A stretch of 64,000 nt of DNA from CBDCFT01 sp965216365 (GTDB lineage: Bacteria; Pseudomonadota; Gammaproteobacteria; Arenicellales; CBDCFT01), in assembly GCA_965216365.1 (NCBI GenBank), contig CBDCFT010000024.1:10412-74411 (forward strand), written 5' to 3'. How positions within the stretch are numbered: the first letter of the stretch is position 1; every line of letters starts with the position of its first letter. The notes below the pieces were generated by a model. That model was not told where the DNA came from. It ran no database searches and saw nothing but the letters and a program-made list of their open reading frames with translations. This document shows positions 47,026 through 55,403 of the stretch, one piece after another. The translations under genes and the position numbers were made by a program.

Positions 47026-47387
47026 ACCTGTCGTTGCGAGGCAGAACGTCAAGGGGAGAGAAAACGTCGGGCAGGAATCTAGTTGGAGCAGAACGTGTTC
47101 TGCCGATAAACCGATAAATACTATTCGCGAGCAAGCTCGCTCCTACTGGCAATAGTCTCTGCGAATAAAGCGAATGCACAAAGCCGAGTGTTGACAACTA
47201 TTCTTAAAAGCGAGATCGCTGGGCGAAGTCGAATGGATATGCGGTGACAAAAACCTGTCATTGCGAGGTAGGACGCCGATGCAATCTCTATTATTGCTTT
47301 CGGTTGTCAGCTTTCAGCGATTAGAAAAACGTATAGTCAAAACACAAAACCGAATGTTCACCATCGCCGCGGGGGCGCGCCTCCTAC
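47026..47387. repeat. Cluster of REP-type palindromes and direct repeats
   Basis: The 415-bp gap 47003-47417 after the retron has no gene. It holds a near-identical pair, AACCTGTCGTTGCGAGG (47026-47042) and AACCTGTCATTGCGAGG (about 47252-47268), about 230 bp apart. A REP palindrome, GCGAGC-AA-GCTCGC within TTCGCGAGC...TCCTA (47124-47145), is identical over 22 bases, in reverse complement, to 55103-55124. A second, GC-rich REP-like element lies at 47363-47387 (CGCCGCGGGGGCGCGCC). These resemble Pseudomonas REP families, which RAYT transposases mobilise. Confidence 0.7.
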
Positions 47388-47417
47388 AGAAACATCTGAA
47401 AGTGAGAACGCCACACA

Positions 47418-47798
47418 TTAAATCTTCTCAGTTAAAGTTTTTATGTATTCGATACGCAATGCGACTTCTTCCTCGAGCAGTCTGACTTCTTCGGCAATTA
47501 GCTTACCCACATCCGCTTTCTGTTTCTTTTTATCCATTAACTGATTCAACTCGGCAATGGCGTTTCTGAATTCCGCAGAGCTTTCGAAAACGACTTCTGT
47601 CTGACGGGTGCCGCTATCGACCAGTGTTGATTTCTTAAGTCGAGGAAACCGATACCGTCGACTGATCGGCAGTATCGATCCTTTCTTGCGATTGTAGACG
47701 ATACGCACAATGTCCGTGTTATCCGTCATGTAAAGCGTATATCTATCAATCTCCTCCGGGTGTTTGATACCCATCGCGGTTAATGCCGGGTGTTTCAT
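47418..47798 (-). CDS. DUF3461 family protein
   Basis: 126 residues. The opening MKHPALTAMGIKHPEEIDRYTLYM and the block VRIVYNRKKGSILPISRRYRFPRLKKSTLVDSGTRQ match the DUF3461 family, found mainly in gammaproteobacteria and without known function. The C-terminal half is helical (LIAEEVRLLEEEVALRIEYIKTL) and probably coiled coil. It lies between the transporter ATPase gene and the retron, on the transporter's strand, 23 bp downstream of the ATPase stop when read in that direction. Confidence 0.85.
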   Translation of the reverse strand: MKHPALTAMGIKHPEEIDRYTLYMTDNTDIVRIVYNRKKGSILPISRRYRFPRLKKSTLVDSGTRQTEVVFESSAEFRNAIAELNQLMDKKKQKADVGKLIAEEVRLLEEEVALRIEYIKTLTEKI

Positions 47799-47821
47799 CT
47801 AAGATGCCTCTCGTTGAACGC

Positions 47822-49717
47822 CTATTGGTGAACGGGAATCGGTTTGTCCTGCCCGACCTTTTCAAAGCCATGCAAAATTTGTTGCGCATGTCTTTCAGCT
47901 TCATTTAATTGCTCGACTGACAAGTGACAGGCGATCTGATGACCGTTCTCGAGTTCAAGGGTCGGTGCGTTTTGGGTGTCGCAAGTGCCTTCAATGGCTA
48001 ACGGACAACGATTATAAAACGGGCAACCGATGGCCGTAATCTCCACGCCACGCGCAATACCGACCGCCATTTCACGCTTCTGCATGGTGTCTTCCAACCA
48101 GCCAATACGCAGCTCTGGCACGGAGCTGATGAGCAATCGTGTGTAGGGATGGAACGGGGGTTCCAGCACTTCATCCGTCGGCCCTTGCTCGACTACACGA
48201 CCGGCATAAAGCACTACGATTTCATCGGCAAACGAGGCTACGGTCGACAAATCATGACTGATAAATACAAAGGAGACACCGGTCTTGTCGCGCAACGCAG
48301 TGAGCAACTTGATGACATTGGCACCGACAATACTGTCCAGGGCCGAGGTCACTTCGTCGCACAACATCACTTCCGGGTTCGCGGCGAGCGATCGCGCCAT
48401 ATTGATACGTTGCTTCTGCCCGCCGGATAACTCCATCGGATAGCGGCTGGCAAACTCAGCCGGTAGTTCCACCATTTCCAGAATCTCGGCCACTTTGGCA
48501 TGCTTTTCCTTGCCTTTCAGGCCATGATAAAACTCCAGCGGCCTGCCAAGAATGTCGCCTATCACCTGCTTGGGATTAAGCGCGGTATCCGCCATCTGAA
48601 AAACGAATTGAATTTTCTGCAGCTCCTCCAGTTTGCGGTCATGCAAGCTGCCTTCCAGTTCTTTTCCGTCGAGTTTTACCTTTCCTTTGGACTGCGGCAA
48701 CAAACCTGCCATCACCCTGGCGAGGGTGGACTTGCCGCAACCGGACTCACCGATAACACCAACAACATGCGCGTTTTCCACATTGACCGATACGTCGCGC
48801 AAGATGGTCACCGCCGGTTCGCCATTAACAATGCCACCGTAACCCGCTGTCATGTTTTCAACTTCAATAGCCGGCACATCACGCTCATGTTCCTCACCCA
48901 CCACGCTTCCCATGCCGGACGTGGGTTTGGGACGAACCGCATCCATCAATCTGCGCGTATAGGCGTGGGTCGGATTGTTGATAATTTGATCGGCACTGCC
49001 TTGCTCCATGATTTCACCGCTGTACAACACGACAATGTGATCGGCCACCTGGGCGACAACCGCCAAGTCATGCGTAACATAAATCGCAGCGGAATTTTCT
49101 TCCCTGATCACTTTCTTAAACGCTTTTAGTACTTCAATCTGTGTCGTTACATCCAGCGCGGTAGTCGGCTCATCCAGCACCATCAAATCCGGTTTACCAC
49201 ACAATGCCATGGCCGCCATCAAACGCTGCAACTGACCACCCGACACCTGATGCGGATAACGAAAACCAATACGGTTCGGATCCGGTAATTCCAACGCATG
49301 ATACAGCTCCACCGCGCGCTTGGTTGCTTCTTCCTGACTCAACACGCCGTGCAAAACGGCGGACTCGGTGACCTGCTCGTTAATTGTAATCGCCGGATTA
49401 AACGTCGCCGCCGCGCTTTGTGCCAGATAAGCAACGTTTGCTCCACGTATTTCCCGTTGCCGTAAAGGCGCCATAGTCAAAACGTCTTCACCGTTTAGCA
49501 AGGCTTCTCCGCCGGCGAAATGCAATCCGGGTTTGGTATAAGCAAGCGATGCAAGAGAGATCGTTGTTTTACCTGAACCGGATTCGCCAATCAACGCAAC
49601 CACTTCGCCTTTATGTATGTCAAATGTCACGCCCTTGACTATAGGTATTTCCACGCCCTCGTCATTGGTGGCGCTGATTCTGAGGTCTTTGACTTCGAAT
49701 AGTTTTTCTTTTTCCAT
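47822..49717 (-). CDS. Dipeptide/oligopeptide ABC transporter ATPase, fused DppD-DppF type
   Basis: About 631 residues from ATG 49717, 4 bp after the permease stop; the longer frame to 49777 would run into the permease. Two ABC domains are fused: the first has GESGSGKTT near residues 44-52 and the signature VSGGQLQRL; the second has GESGCGKST and LSGGQKQRIN. After each ABC domain lies an oligopeptide-type C-terminal extension, with Cys residues CPFYNRCPLAIEGTC, where OppD/OppF proteins bind an iron-sulfur cluster. Usually these are two genes. It would energise the two permeases and the solute-binding protein upstream. Confidence 0.9.
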   Translation of the reverse strand: MEKEKLFEVKDLRISATNDEGVEIPIVKGVTFDIHKGEVVALIGESGSGKTTISLASLAYTKPGLHFAGGEALLNGEDVLTMAPLRQREIRGANVAYLAQSAAATFNPAITINEQVTESAVLHGVLSQEEATKRAVELYHALELPDPNRIGFRYPHQVSGGQLQRLMAAMALCGKPDLMVLDEPTTALDVTTQIEVLKAFKKVIREENSAAIYVTHDLAVVAQVADHIVVLYSGEIMEQGSADQIINNPTHAYTRRLMDAVRPKPTSGMGSVVGEEHERDVPAIEVENMTAGYGGIVNGEPAVTILRDVSVNVENAHVVGVIGESGCGKSTLARVMAGLLPQSKGKVKLDGKELEGSLHDRKLEELQKIQFVFQMADTALNPKQVIGDILGRPLEFYHGLKGKEKHAKVAEILEMVELPAEFASRYPMELSGGQKQRINMARSLAANPEVMLCDEVTSALDSIVGANVIKLLTALRDKTGVSFVFISHDLSTVASFADEIVVLYAGRVVEQGPTDEVLEPPFHPYTRLLISSVPELRIGWLEDTMQKREMAVGIARGVEITAIGCPFYNRCPLAIEGTCDTQNAPTLELENGHQIACHLSVEQLNEAERHAQQILHGFEKVGQDKPIPVHQ

Positions 49718-49721
49718 GAGC

Positions 49722-50642
49722 CTACACCATTTTCTTTGCCAGACTACCGCCAGATTTGGCGGAAATATCATCGACAATCAGATTGATCGCAATAGTAAAC
49801 GAGGCGATAGCAAATGCCGGCCAGATTGACGCGTAAGACCCGTAAGTCAGGCCTTGCAGATTCTCCCGTACCATGCTGCCCCAGTCCGATGCGGGCGGTT
49901 GCACACCCAGACCAAGAAAGCTGAGACTGGAAATAAACAACACGACAAACACCAACCGCAATCCGAAGTCAGTGGCCAAGGGCATCGCTGCGTTGGGCAA
50001 CACTTCCGATTTAATAATCCACCACACGCCTTCACCACGCGCTTTGGCGGCTTCGACAAAATCCTGCACCATGATGTCCTGCCCCAGTGCGCGCGCAATG
50101 CGGAACACACTGGTAGCATAAATGACGGCTGCTGTAATAATGAGGATTGGTATGGACGACCCAAACGCGGCAATCACGATCAAGCCCAACATGATAGTCG
50201 GAAGTGCCAGCACCGCATCGTTGACACGGCTGATAACCATGTCTATCCAGCCACCTTTCACAGCGGCCAAAATCCCTAAGGTAATACCCATCAGATATGC
50301 GAGCAGTGTCGCAAGCAGTGATATACCAATGGTGTTACGAGCACCGTATAAAATTCGCGATAAGGTATCTCTGCCCAGATAGTCCGTACCCAGGTAAAAC
50401 GTACCGTATTCGTTAGAATGAGCGTCCATAAAACTGTCGTCACCATCCATATCCATTTCGTGGAACGGTGCGATAGACGGCCCAATTGCCACAATAATCA
50501 ACCAGAACGCCACCACGGCTACCGAAATTTTACCCACCCACGAGAGCTTGATTCTTCGCTTTGGCGGCGCATCGGGTAATTCATCGAAACTATCGAGTTG
50601 CGCGATTACTGCTTCTTCTTTGGATTTAATTTCTTCAGTCAT
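49722..50642 (-). CDS. Dipeptide-type ABC permease (DppC-like)
   Basis: 306 residues. After a short cytoplasmic tail comes a first membrane helix (SVAVVAFWLIIVAIG, about 34-48), then the EAA-containing core; EAAKARGEGVWWIIKSEVLPNA near residues 185-207 is the EAA loop that docks on the ATPase. Membrane segments follow at about 100-125, 140-165 and 215-280. It belongs with the DppB-like permease 23 bp upstream. The ligand is probably an oligopeptide, given the SBP_bac_5 protein. Confidence 0.9.
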   Translation of the reverse strand: MTEEIKSKEEAVIAQLDSFDELPDAPPKRRIKLSWVGKISVAVVAFWLIIVAIGPSIAPFHEMDMDGDDSFMDAHSNEYGTFYLGTDYLGRDTLSRILYGARNTIGISLLATLLAYLMGITLGILAAVKGGWIDMVISRVNDAVLALPTIMLGLIVIAAFGSSIPILIITAAVIYATSVFRIARALGQDIMVQDFVEAAKARGEGVWWIIKSEVLPNAAMPLATDFGLRLVFVVLFISSLSFLGLGVQPPASDWGSMVRENLQGLTYGSYASIWPAFAIASFTIAINLIVDDISAKSGGSLAKKMV

Positions 50643-50665
50643 ATCTGTTTTCCTTTTTCTCAGGC

Positions 50666-51616
50666 CTATTTCGGATTTCTAAGACGCGGATTGGAAAGTA
50701 TGGAGGCAACGTCGGCAAGCAATATCAGCACCACGTAAGTACCACAGAAAATCATTGCGCAAGCCTGCACCAATGGCAGGTCGCGGGTCTGCACACCGTC
50801 AATCATCAATTTGGCTAATCCCGGGTAGGCAAAAATAGTTTCCACAATGACCACGCCACTAACAAGGTAAGCCAGGTTCAACGCGATGACATTGACAATC
50901 GGGCCAATCGCATTAAAGAACGCATGACGCAGAATAATTCGCTTACGCGGCACGCCTTTGAGAATCGCCATTTCGATATACGGCGAATTCATAACATTGA
51001 GAATGCCCGCCCGAGTCATGCGAATCATCTGTGCCGACACGACAATCACCAGTGTGATCAACGGCATGGCCAGCGCACGCATCAATTCTAAAAAGGTTTC
51101 ATTACCGGTTAAGTAAGCCGTAGAAGGCAACCAGTGCAGTTCTACAGCTAGAATAAGAACAAGGATGGTAGCGACGAAAAACTCCGGTACGGAGATCAGG
51201 CTCAATGTGCCGAATGTCACGATGCGATCCAACCACGTACCGGGATGCATGGCGGCCCACAATCCCAACGCAATTGAAATCGGGATGGAAATTACCGCAA
51301 CCAAACCGGCCATCATCATGGTGTTACCCAAGCGTCCGCCGATTAAACTCGAGATAGACGCCCCGCCAGCTTTTGACGTACCCAGATCCCCGGTAAACAT
51401 ATCCCCGAGCCAGGAAAAATACCGGATATAACCGGGTTGATCCATGCCGAGTTCCGCACGTAGCGCAGCCAGAGTTTCGGGGGTTGCACTTTGTCCGAGA
51501 ATGATCTGCGCGACATCACCCGGCAATATGCTGGTCATCAAAAAAACGATGATGGACACCACGATTAATACGGCGATACCTATGGCGATCCTTCGCAGGA
51601 CCATTTGCGTCATCAT
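50666..51616 (-). CDS. Dipeptide-type ABC permease (DppB-like)
   Basis: 316 residues. The first helix is MVLRRIAIGIAVLIVVSIIVFLM, then the DppB-type block LPGDVAQIILGQSATPETLAALRAELG; MEMAILKGVPRKRIILRHAFFNA-like text near residues 210-230 (here IEMAILKGVPRKRIILRHAF) is the EAA loop. At least five more hydrophobic helices follow. It pairs with the DppC-like permease downstream. A strong terminator-like hairpin lies between this gene and the binding-protein gene upstream, so the permease may be expressed at a lower level. Confidence 0.9.
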   Translation of the reverse strand: MMTQMVLRRIAIGIAVLIVVSIIVFLMTSILPGDVAQIILGQSATPETLAALRAELGMDQPGYIRYFSWLGDMFTGDLGTSKAGGASISSLIGGRLGNTMMMAGLVAVISIPISIALGLWAAMHPGTWLDRIVTFGTLSLISVPEFFVATILVLILAVELHWLPSTAYLTGNETFLELMRALAMPLITLVIVVSAQMIRMTRAGILNVMNSPYIEMAILKGVPRKRIILRHAFFNAIGPIVNVIALNLAYLVSGVVIVETIFAYPGLAKLMIDGVQTRDLPLVQACAMIFCGTYVVLILLADVASILSNPRLRNPK

Positions 51617-51666
51617 AAGCTATTCCCCTTTGGCGTAATTTCTTCTTGTCACAAAACTAAAATAAA

Positions 51667-51700
51667 AAAAGGCCTGCACCGAATTTGATGCAGGCCTTTT
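51667..51700 (-). terminator. Intrinsic terminator/attenuator after the binding-protein gene
   Basis: AAAAGGCCTGCA and TGCAGGCCTTTT pair perfectly (12 bp) around a 10-base loop, followed on the minus strand by a T-rich stretch (TTTATTTT). It sits between the SBP_bac_5 gene and the permease genes. Such a site often lets the binding protein be made in excess over the membrane subunits through partial readthrough. Confidence 0.85.
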
Positions 51701-51723
51701 GGCTATGGTCGATCAGACACGGC

Positions 51724-53355
51724 TTAAGCCAGCCAGATGAACTCTGGCCACTCGCACGCGCCCAACTGACCCAGCGGCACCGTGGGCATACCCATGATGT
51801 TATCTGCGACACCGTCGTTGATGTTAGAGAAGGCGGGAATAACCATACCGCTGCCTTCGTGGATCAAAGTCTGCATTTCGCACATCATTTCGTGACGCTT
51901 TGCGGGGTCAGTTACAGACAACACCGAAGTCAGTAACTCGCCCATTTTGTCGTTGTTCCAATAGGTGTCATTCCACGCGGCACCCGGACCGAATTGAATC
52001 GCCATCTGTGACTGCGCAGTAGGCCGCATGTTCCAGGTGACTACGTTAACCGGTTCATTCATCCACACCGCACCCCAGTAACCGTCGGTGGGAACTTTCT
52101 TGATTTGCAAGTCGAACCCGATCTTGGCGCAGTTTGCCTGTGCCAACAGACAAACGTCTTCGATACCGGACATGACTGGTGCAACAAAGACCTCAGCCGA
52201 CTTGTAGCCGGATTTTTCGAAGTGATGTTTGGCCTTGTCAGGATCAAATGCACGCTGGGGTAATTCGGAGCAGAAGTCAGCGCCATGGGCGCTCATGATA
52301 GGCGTGTCATTTCCGACAGAACCTTTACCTTTCAACACCTTCTTAACAATGCGCTCACGATCCTGGATATATTGCATACCTTTAACAAAGTCGTCGCTAC
52401 TACCCGGTTCCGTGTTTTTCAAAATGCATATTCCCATTTGCAACGCAGCCGGTGTCGACAATAACGTTACACCGTCTGCCGATTCAATCTGCCTGAATGC
52501 TTTGGGATCTATAACGGTAGCCATCTGAACATCGCCAGAAATTAATGCGTTAACACGCGCTACCGGATCGGTAATAGCGGTGATCTCAATAGCATCGAGA
52601 TTCGCGCCTTCACGCCAATAGTTTTCATTACGCTTGTGCACGGATTTAACACCCGGCTCGAAAGACTCCAGCGTAAACGGACCAGTACCGATACCGTCGC
52701 CGGTCGTTTCGTTCTTTACAATCTTGGTTTGAAAAAGGCCAAGCACAGTCGGTAGGTCAGCATTTGGTGTATTCATGATGGCCTTCACTTCATGTTCGCC
52801 GGTCTTTTTCCACTCGCCTACCGATTCCAGGACCGCTTTAATTACCGATGTCGAGTCTTCACCCAAATGGCGGCTCATGCTGTAAACCACATCGTCTGCG
52901 GTCAGTGGCGAACCGTCATGGAAAGTAACATCTTTACGAATCTTAAAAGTCCATTCCGACGCATCGTCGTTTGGCATGAATTCTTCCGCCAATTCCGGTT
53001 GCGGCGTCAAGTCGTTGGCGTGCTGCACCAGACTGTTATACGTGGCGCGCCCGCGGGTATAGTCGATGGTCGATGTACACAACGGCGGATCGAGAGTGTC
53101 ATCTGGGCCATGCAGGTTGGACGCCATGCGCACAGAACCACCCTTCTTGGGCGTTTGCGCCATGGCCGTTTGACCCGAGCTGAAAATATTGTTGGCCGCA
53201 GCATAAGTCACACCGGTCGCCATCATAAGTTTTAAAATTTCGCGACGGGAAAACCCACGGCGAACGGCTTGTTCAACAAGATGTTTATCTTCAAAGTCAA
53301 GATCCTGGAAACTGAGTTCACCCGGGATGGACTTTTTATCGAATTTGTCTTTCAT
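51724..53355 (-). CDS. Oligopeptide/dipeptide solute-binding protein (SBP_bac_5), Tat-type signal
   Basis: 543 residues of the extracellular solute-binding family 5. A twin-arginine motif, FSRREILK at residues about 35-42, precedes a hydrophobic stretch (LMMATGVTYAAA) and an AMA-Q cleavage site near 66. The core patterns LAEEFMPNDDASEWTFKIRKDVTFHDGSPLTADDVVYS and WREGANLDAIEI are typical of DppA/OppA. Tat export means the protein folds before it crosses the membrane. AGGAG lies 7-8 bases before ATG 53355. It leads the operon of permeases and fused ATPase, ending with DUF3461. Confidence 0.9.
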   Translation of the reverse strand: MKDKFDKKSIPGELSFQDLDFEDKHLVEQAVRRGFSRREILKLMMATGVTYAAANNIFSSGQTAMAQTPKKGGSVRMASNLHGPDDTLDPPLCTSTIDYTRGRATYNSLVQHANDLTPQPELAEEFMPNDDASEWTFKIRKDVTFHDGSPLTADDVVYSMSRHLGEDSTSVIKAVLESVGEWKKTGEHEVKAIMNTPNADLPTVLGLFQTKIVKNETTGDGIGTGPFTLESFEPGVKSVHKRNENYWREGANLDAIEITAITDPVARVNALISGDVQMATVIDPKAFRQIESADGVTLLSTPAALQMGICILKNTEPGSSDDFVKGMQYIQDRERIVKKVLKGKGSVGNDTPIMSAHGADFCSELPQRAFDPDKAKHHFEKSGYKSAEVFVAPVMSGIEDVCLLAQANCAKIGFDLQIKKVPTDGYWGAVWMNEPVNVVTWNMRPTAQSQMAIQFGPGAAWNDTYWNNDKMGELLTSVLSVTDPAKRHEMMCEMQTLIHEGSGMVIPAFSNINDGVADNIMGMPTVPLGQLGACEWPEFIWLA

Positions 53356-53676
53356 GTATCACTCCTACTCATAGTTATTTTGTAAGTCACTGAATTCGGC
53401 TAATTTTGATTCTAGTAATGGGGCATTACCGTCACAAACACCTATATATAAGAGTACGACACTAACAGGGATAGGACAAGGTTTATCCTCTCATGCCGAT
53501 ATAATATTATTGATAAAAATCGTGTATTTGCATGATTTTAATGAATAAAATTGTCAAGTGGTTATGGCGTGTCGATTTAACGAAATGCAAGACTATTTTC
53601 CTCGCAAAGAAATAATCATCTTGTTTAACCTGATTAAATCCGCATAAAACAGAACTAATTTCATACATTTAACAAT
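53356..53676. promoter_or_regulatory. Divergent AT-rich promoter region
   Basis: This 321-bp gap separates the oligopeptide operon (minus) from the SAF-domain dehydrogenase (plus). It is rich in A and T with several TATAAT-like words, for example near 53503 (ATATTATT), and no coding sequence, but I cannot pick out a confident promoter pair or a clear operator. Confidence 0.35.
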
Positions 53677-55032
53677 ATGAATCTATCAAAACTACTCGCC
53701 AAACGTGCAGACGCGGGCGAACGCATAAAAATCGGTTTAATCGGTGCTGGCAAATTCGGTTCTATGTTTCTCGCCCAGGCGCGCTTAACCCAGGGCATGC
53801 ACGTCGTTAGCATTGCTGACCTCGATTTAGGACGCGCACGTACCGCGTGCATAAACACGAAATGGCCGATAGAACAAATATCCGCTTCATCATTCGACGC
53901 TGCAGCCAGTTCTGGTAAGACTTTTCTAACCGAAAGCGCGAATGATCTCCTGCAATCACGTGCCGTTGATATCGTTATTGAAGCAACCGGCGATGCCAGT
54001 ATCGGTATTCGGCATTGCTTGCAAGCAATCGAAAATCGCAAACATATTGTCATGGTTAATGTCGAAGCTGACGTTGTCGCCGGACCATTACTCGCACGCA
54101 AAGCAAACGAAGCGGGTGTAATTTACAGCCTCGCCTGGGGAGATCAACCGGCGTTGATTTGTGAACACGTCGATTGGGCGCGTGCAGGGGGTTTTAACGT
54201 AGTGTGCGCGGGTAAAGGTACGCGTTATCACCCGAGCTTCCATGCTTCGACGCCGGATGCGGTGTGGAAAAATTTTGGCTGGACGGATGAAATCGCAGAG
54301 CGCGGTGGCGGGAACCCAAAAATGTTTAACAGTTTTATCGACGGAACGAAATCCGCTATCGAAATGACGGCGGTGTGCAACGCAACCGGTTTGACGCCGC
54401 AACCGAACGGTCTACAGTTTCCACCTTGTTCCGTGACCGACCTTGCACAAATTTGCAAACCTAAAAGCGCAGGAGGCACTGTCAGTCATGCCGGCACAAC
54501 AGAAGTCGTGTCATCGATTAACCGTGACATGTCGCCGGTTCCTAACCATTTGCAAATGGGTACGTATGTCATCATCGAAGCCGACAACGATTACGTGCGT
54601 CATTGTTTTGAAGAATACTGGATGCTGCCGGACGACTCTTATAATTATGCTGCACTTTATCGACCCACCCACTTAATCGGGCTGGAACTGGGTATTTCAA
54701 TAGCATCAATAGCACTGCGTAACGAGGCAACAGGTTTCCCAACCGCATTCAACTCCGATGTCATCGCTACTGCGAAAAAAGACTTACGTGCCGGTGATGT
54801 GTTGGATGGCGAAGGTGGCTACACCGTCTGGGGCAAACAAATGCCCGCAAGCCGGTCTTTGGAAATTGGCGGACTGCCACTCGGTCTTGCGCACAAAGTT
54901 AAACTAAAACGCGATGTACCACTCGGCCAGCAGCTCACCTGGCCGGACGTCGACATCGACGAGTCAACTCAAGTCATGCAAATTCGCCGAGAAATAGAAC
55001 GCGAGTTTGGCAAAACCCGCAAGATGGGATGA
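53677..55032 (+). CDS. NAD(P)-dependent homoserine-dehydrogenase-like protein with SAF domain
   Basis: 451 residues. The N-terminal Rossmann fold has IGLIGAGKFGSMF at residues about 18-30, and VDIVIEATGDASIG and VMVNVEADVVAGPLLARKA match the homoserine dehydrogenase-like group. A C-terminal SAF/AFP-like segment is visible near 365-435 (KKDLRAGDVLDGEGGYTVWG, LKRDVPLGQQLTWPDV). The precise substrate is unknown. It is divergent from the peptide transporter and precedes an aminotransferase (on the other strand), fitting an amino-acid catabolic neighbourhood. Confidence 0.85.
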   Translation: MNLSKLLAKRADAGERIKIGLIGAGKFGSMFLAQARLTQGMHVVSIADLDLGRARTACINTKWPIEQISASSFDAAASSGKTFLTESANDLLQSRAVDIVIEATGDASIGIRHCLQAIENRKHIVMVNVEADVVAGPLLARKANEAGVIYSLAWGDQPALICEHVDWARAGGFNVVCAGKGTRYHPSFHASTPDAVWKNFGWTDEIAERGGGNPKMFNSFIDGTKSAIEMTAVCNATGLTPQPNGLQFPPCSVTDLAQICKPKSAGGTVSHAGTTEVVSSINRDMSPVPNHLQMGTYVIIEADNDYVRHCFEEYWMLPDDSYNYAALYRPTHLIGLELGISIASIALRNEATGFPTAFNSDVIATAKKDLRAGDVLDGEGGYTVWGKQMPASRSLEIGGLPLGLAHKVKLKRDVPLGQQLTWPDVDIDESTQVMQIRREIEREFGKTRKMG

Positions 55033-55102
55033 GAGTTCTATTGCATGCGCCGTTCTCTACATCAACTTGTCATCGCCACGAGTCAATCAAAAACTCAATT
55101 GA

Positions 55103-55124
55103 TAGGAGCGAGCTTGCTCGCGAA
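55103..55124. repeat. REP-type palindrome
   Basis: The 22 bases here, ending GAGCGAGCTTGCTCGCGAA, are the exact reverse complement of 47124-47145, giving the palindrome GCGAGC-TT-GCTCGC. This is a Pseudomonas-style REP element. A RAYT transposase gene, the kind of enzyme that moves REPs, lies 1.8 kb downstream. Confidence 0.75.
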
Positions 55125-55197
55125 TTTCATTGAACTCATGTTATTCGCCATACAGCCGTTTGCTTCTGTGGAAGAAGATAAGGATTGAGAAAAATTC

Positions 55198-55362
55198 CTT
55201 CCCCCTGCGAATGAAAGCTCGGATGGGGGGCTATTTTGAACTAAAATTACAATATGCCCTCCCTCGGGAGGGGGAACCCTATTTTGGGTCAATTCCACTA
55301 TTACGCAAAGATTCAAACAGAGAAAATCCCTTCCCCCTGCGGGGGAAGGCTAGGATGGGGGC
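55198..55362. repeat. Three CCTTCCCCC-type palindromic repeats
   Basis: The gap 55033-55403 has no gene. Besides the REP, it carries three GC-rich elements: CCTTCCCCC...GGATGGGGGG (about 55198-55231), CCCTCCC-TC-GGGAGGG (about 55258-55273) and CCTTCCCC-CTGCG-GGGGAAGG (55329-55349) followed by CTAGGATGGGGGC. The first and third share a unit of about 35 bases, about 130 bp apart. They match the style of the repeats at 6126-6340. Confidence 0.7.
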
Positions 55363-55403
55363 AATAATTTCAATTCCAACTTAATGGGAAGCTTTTGTTT
55401 ACG

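Noticed and set aside
47418..47798. DUF3461 as a retron effector
   Set aside because: It is a widespread gammaproteobacterial housekeeping-type family, sits on the opposite strand and joins the transporter operon.
48500..49129. 209-residue plus-strand open frame
   Set aside because: It is the antisense shadow of the fused ABC ATPase gene, whose Walker and signature motifs are unmistakable.
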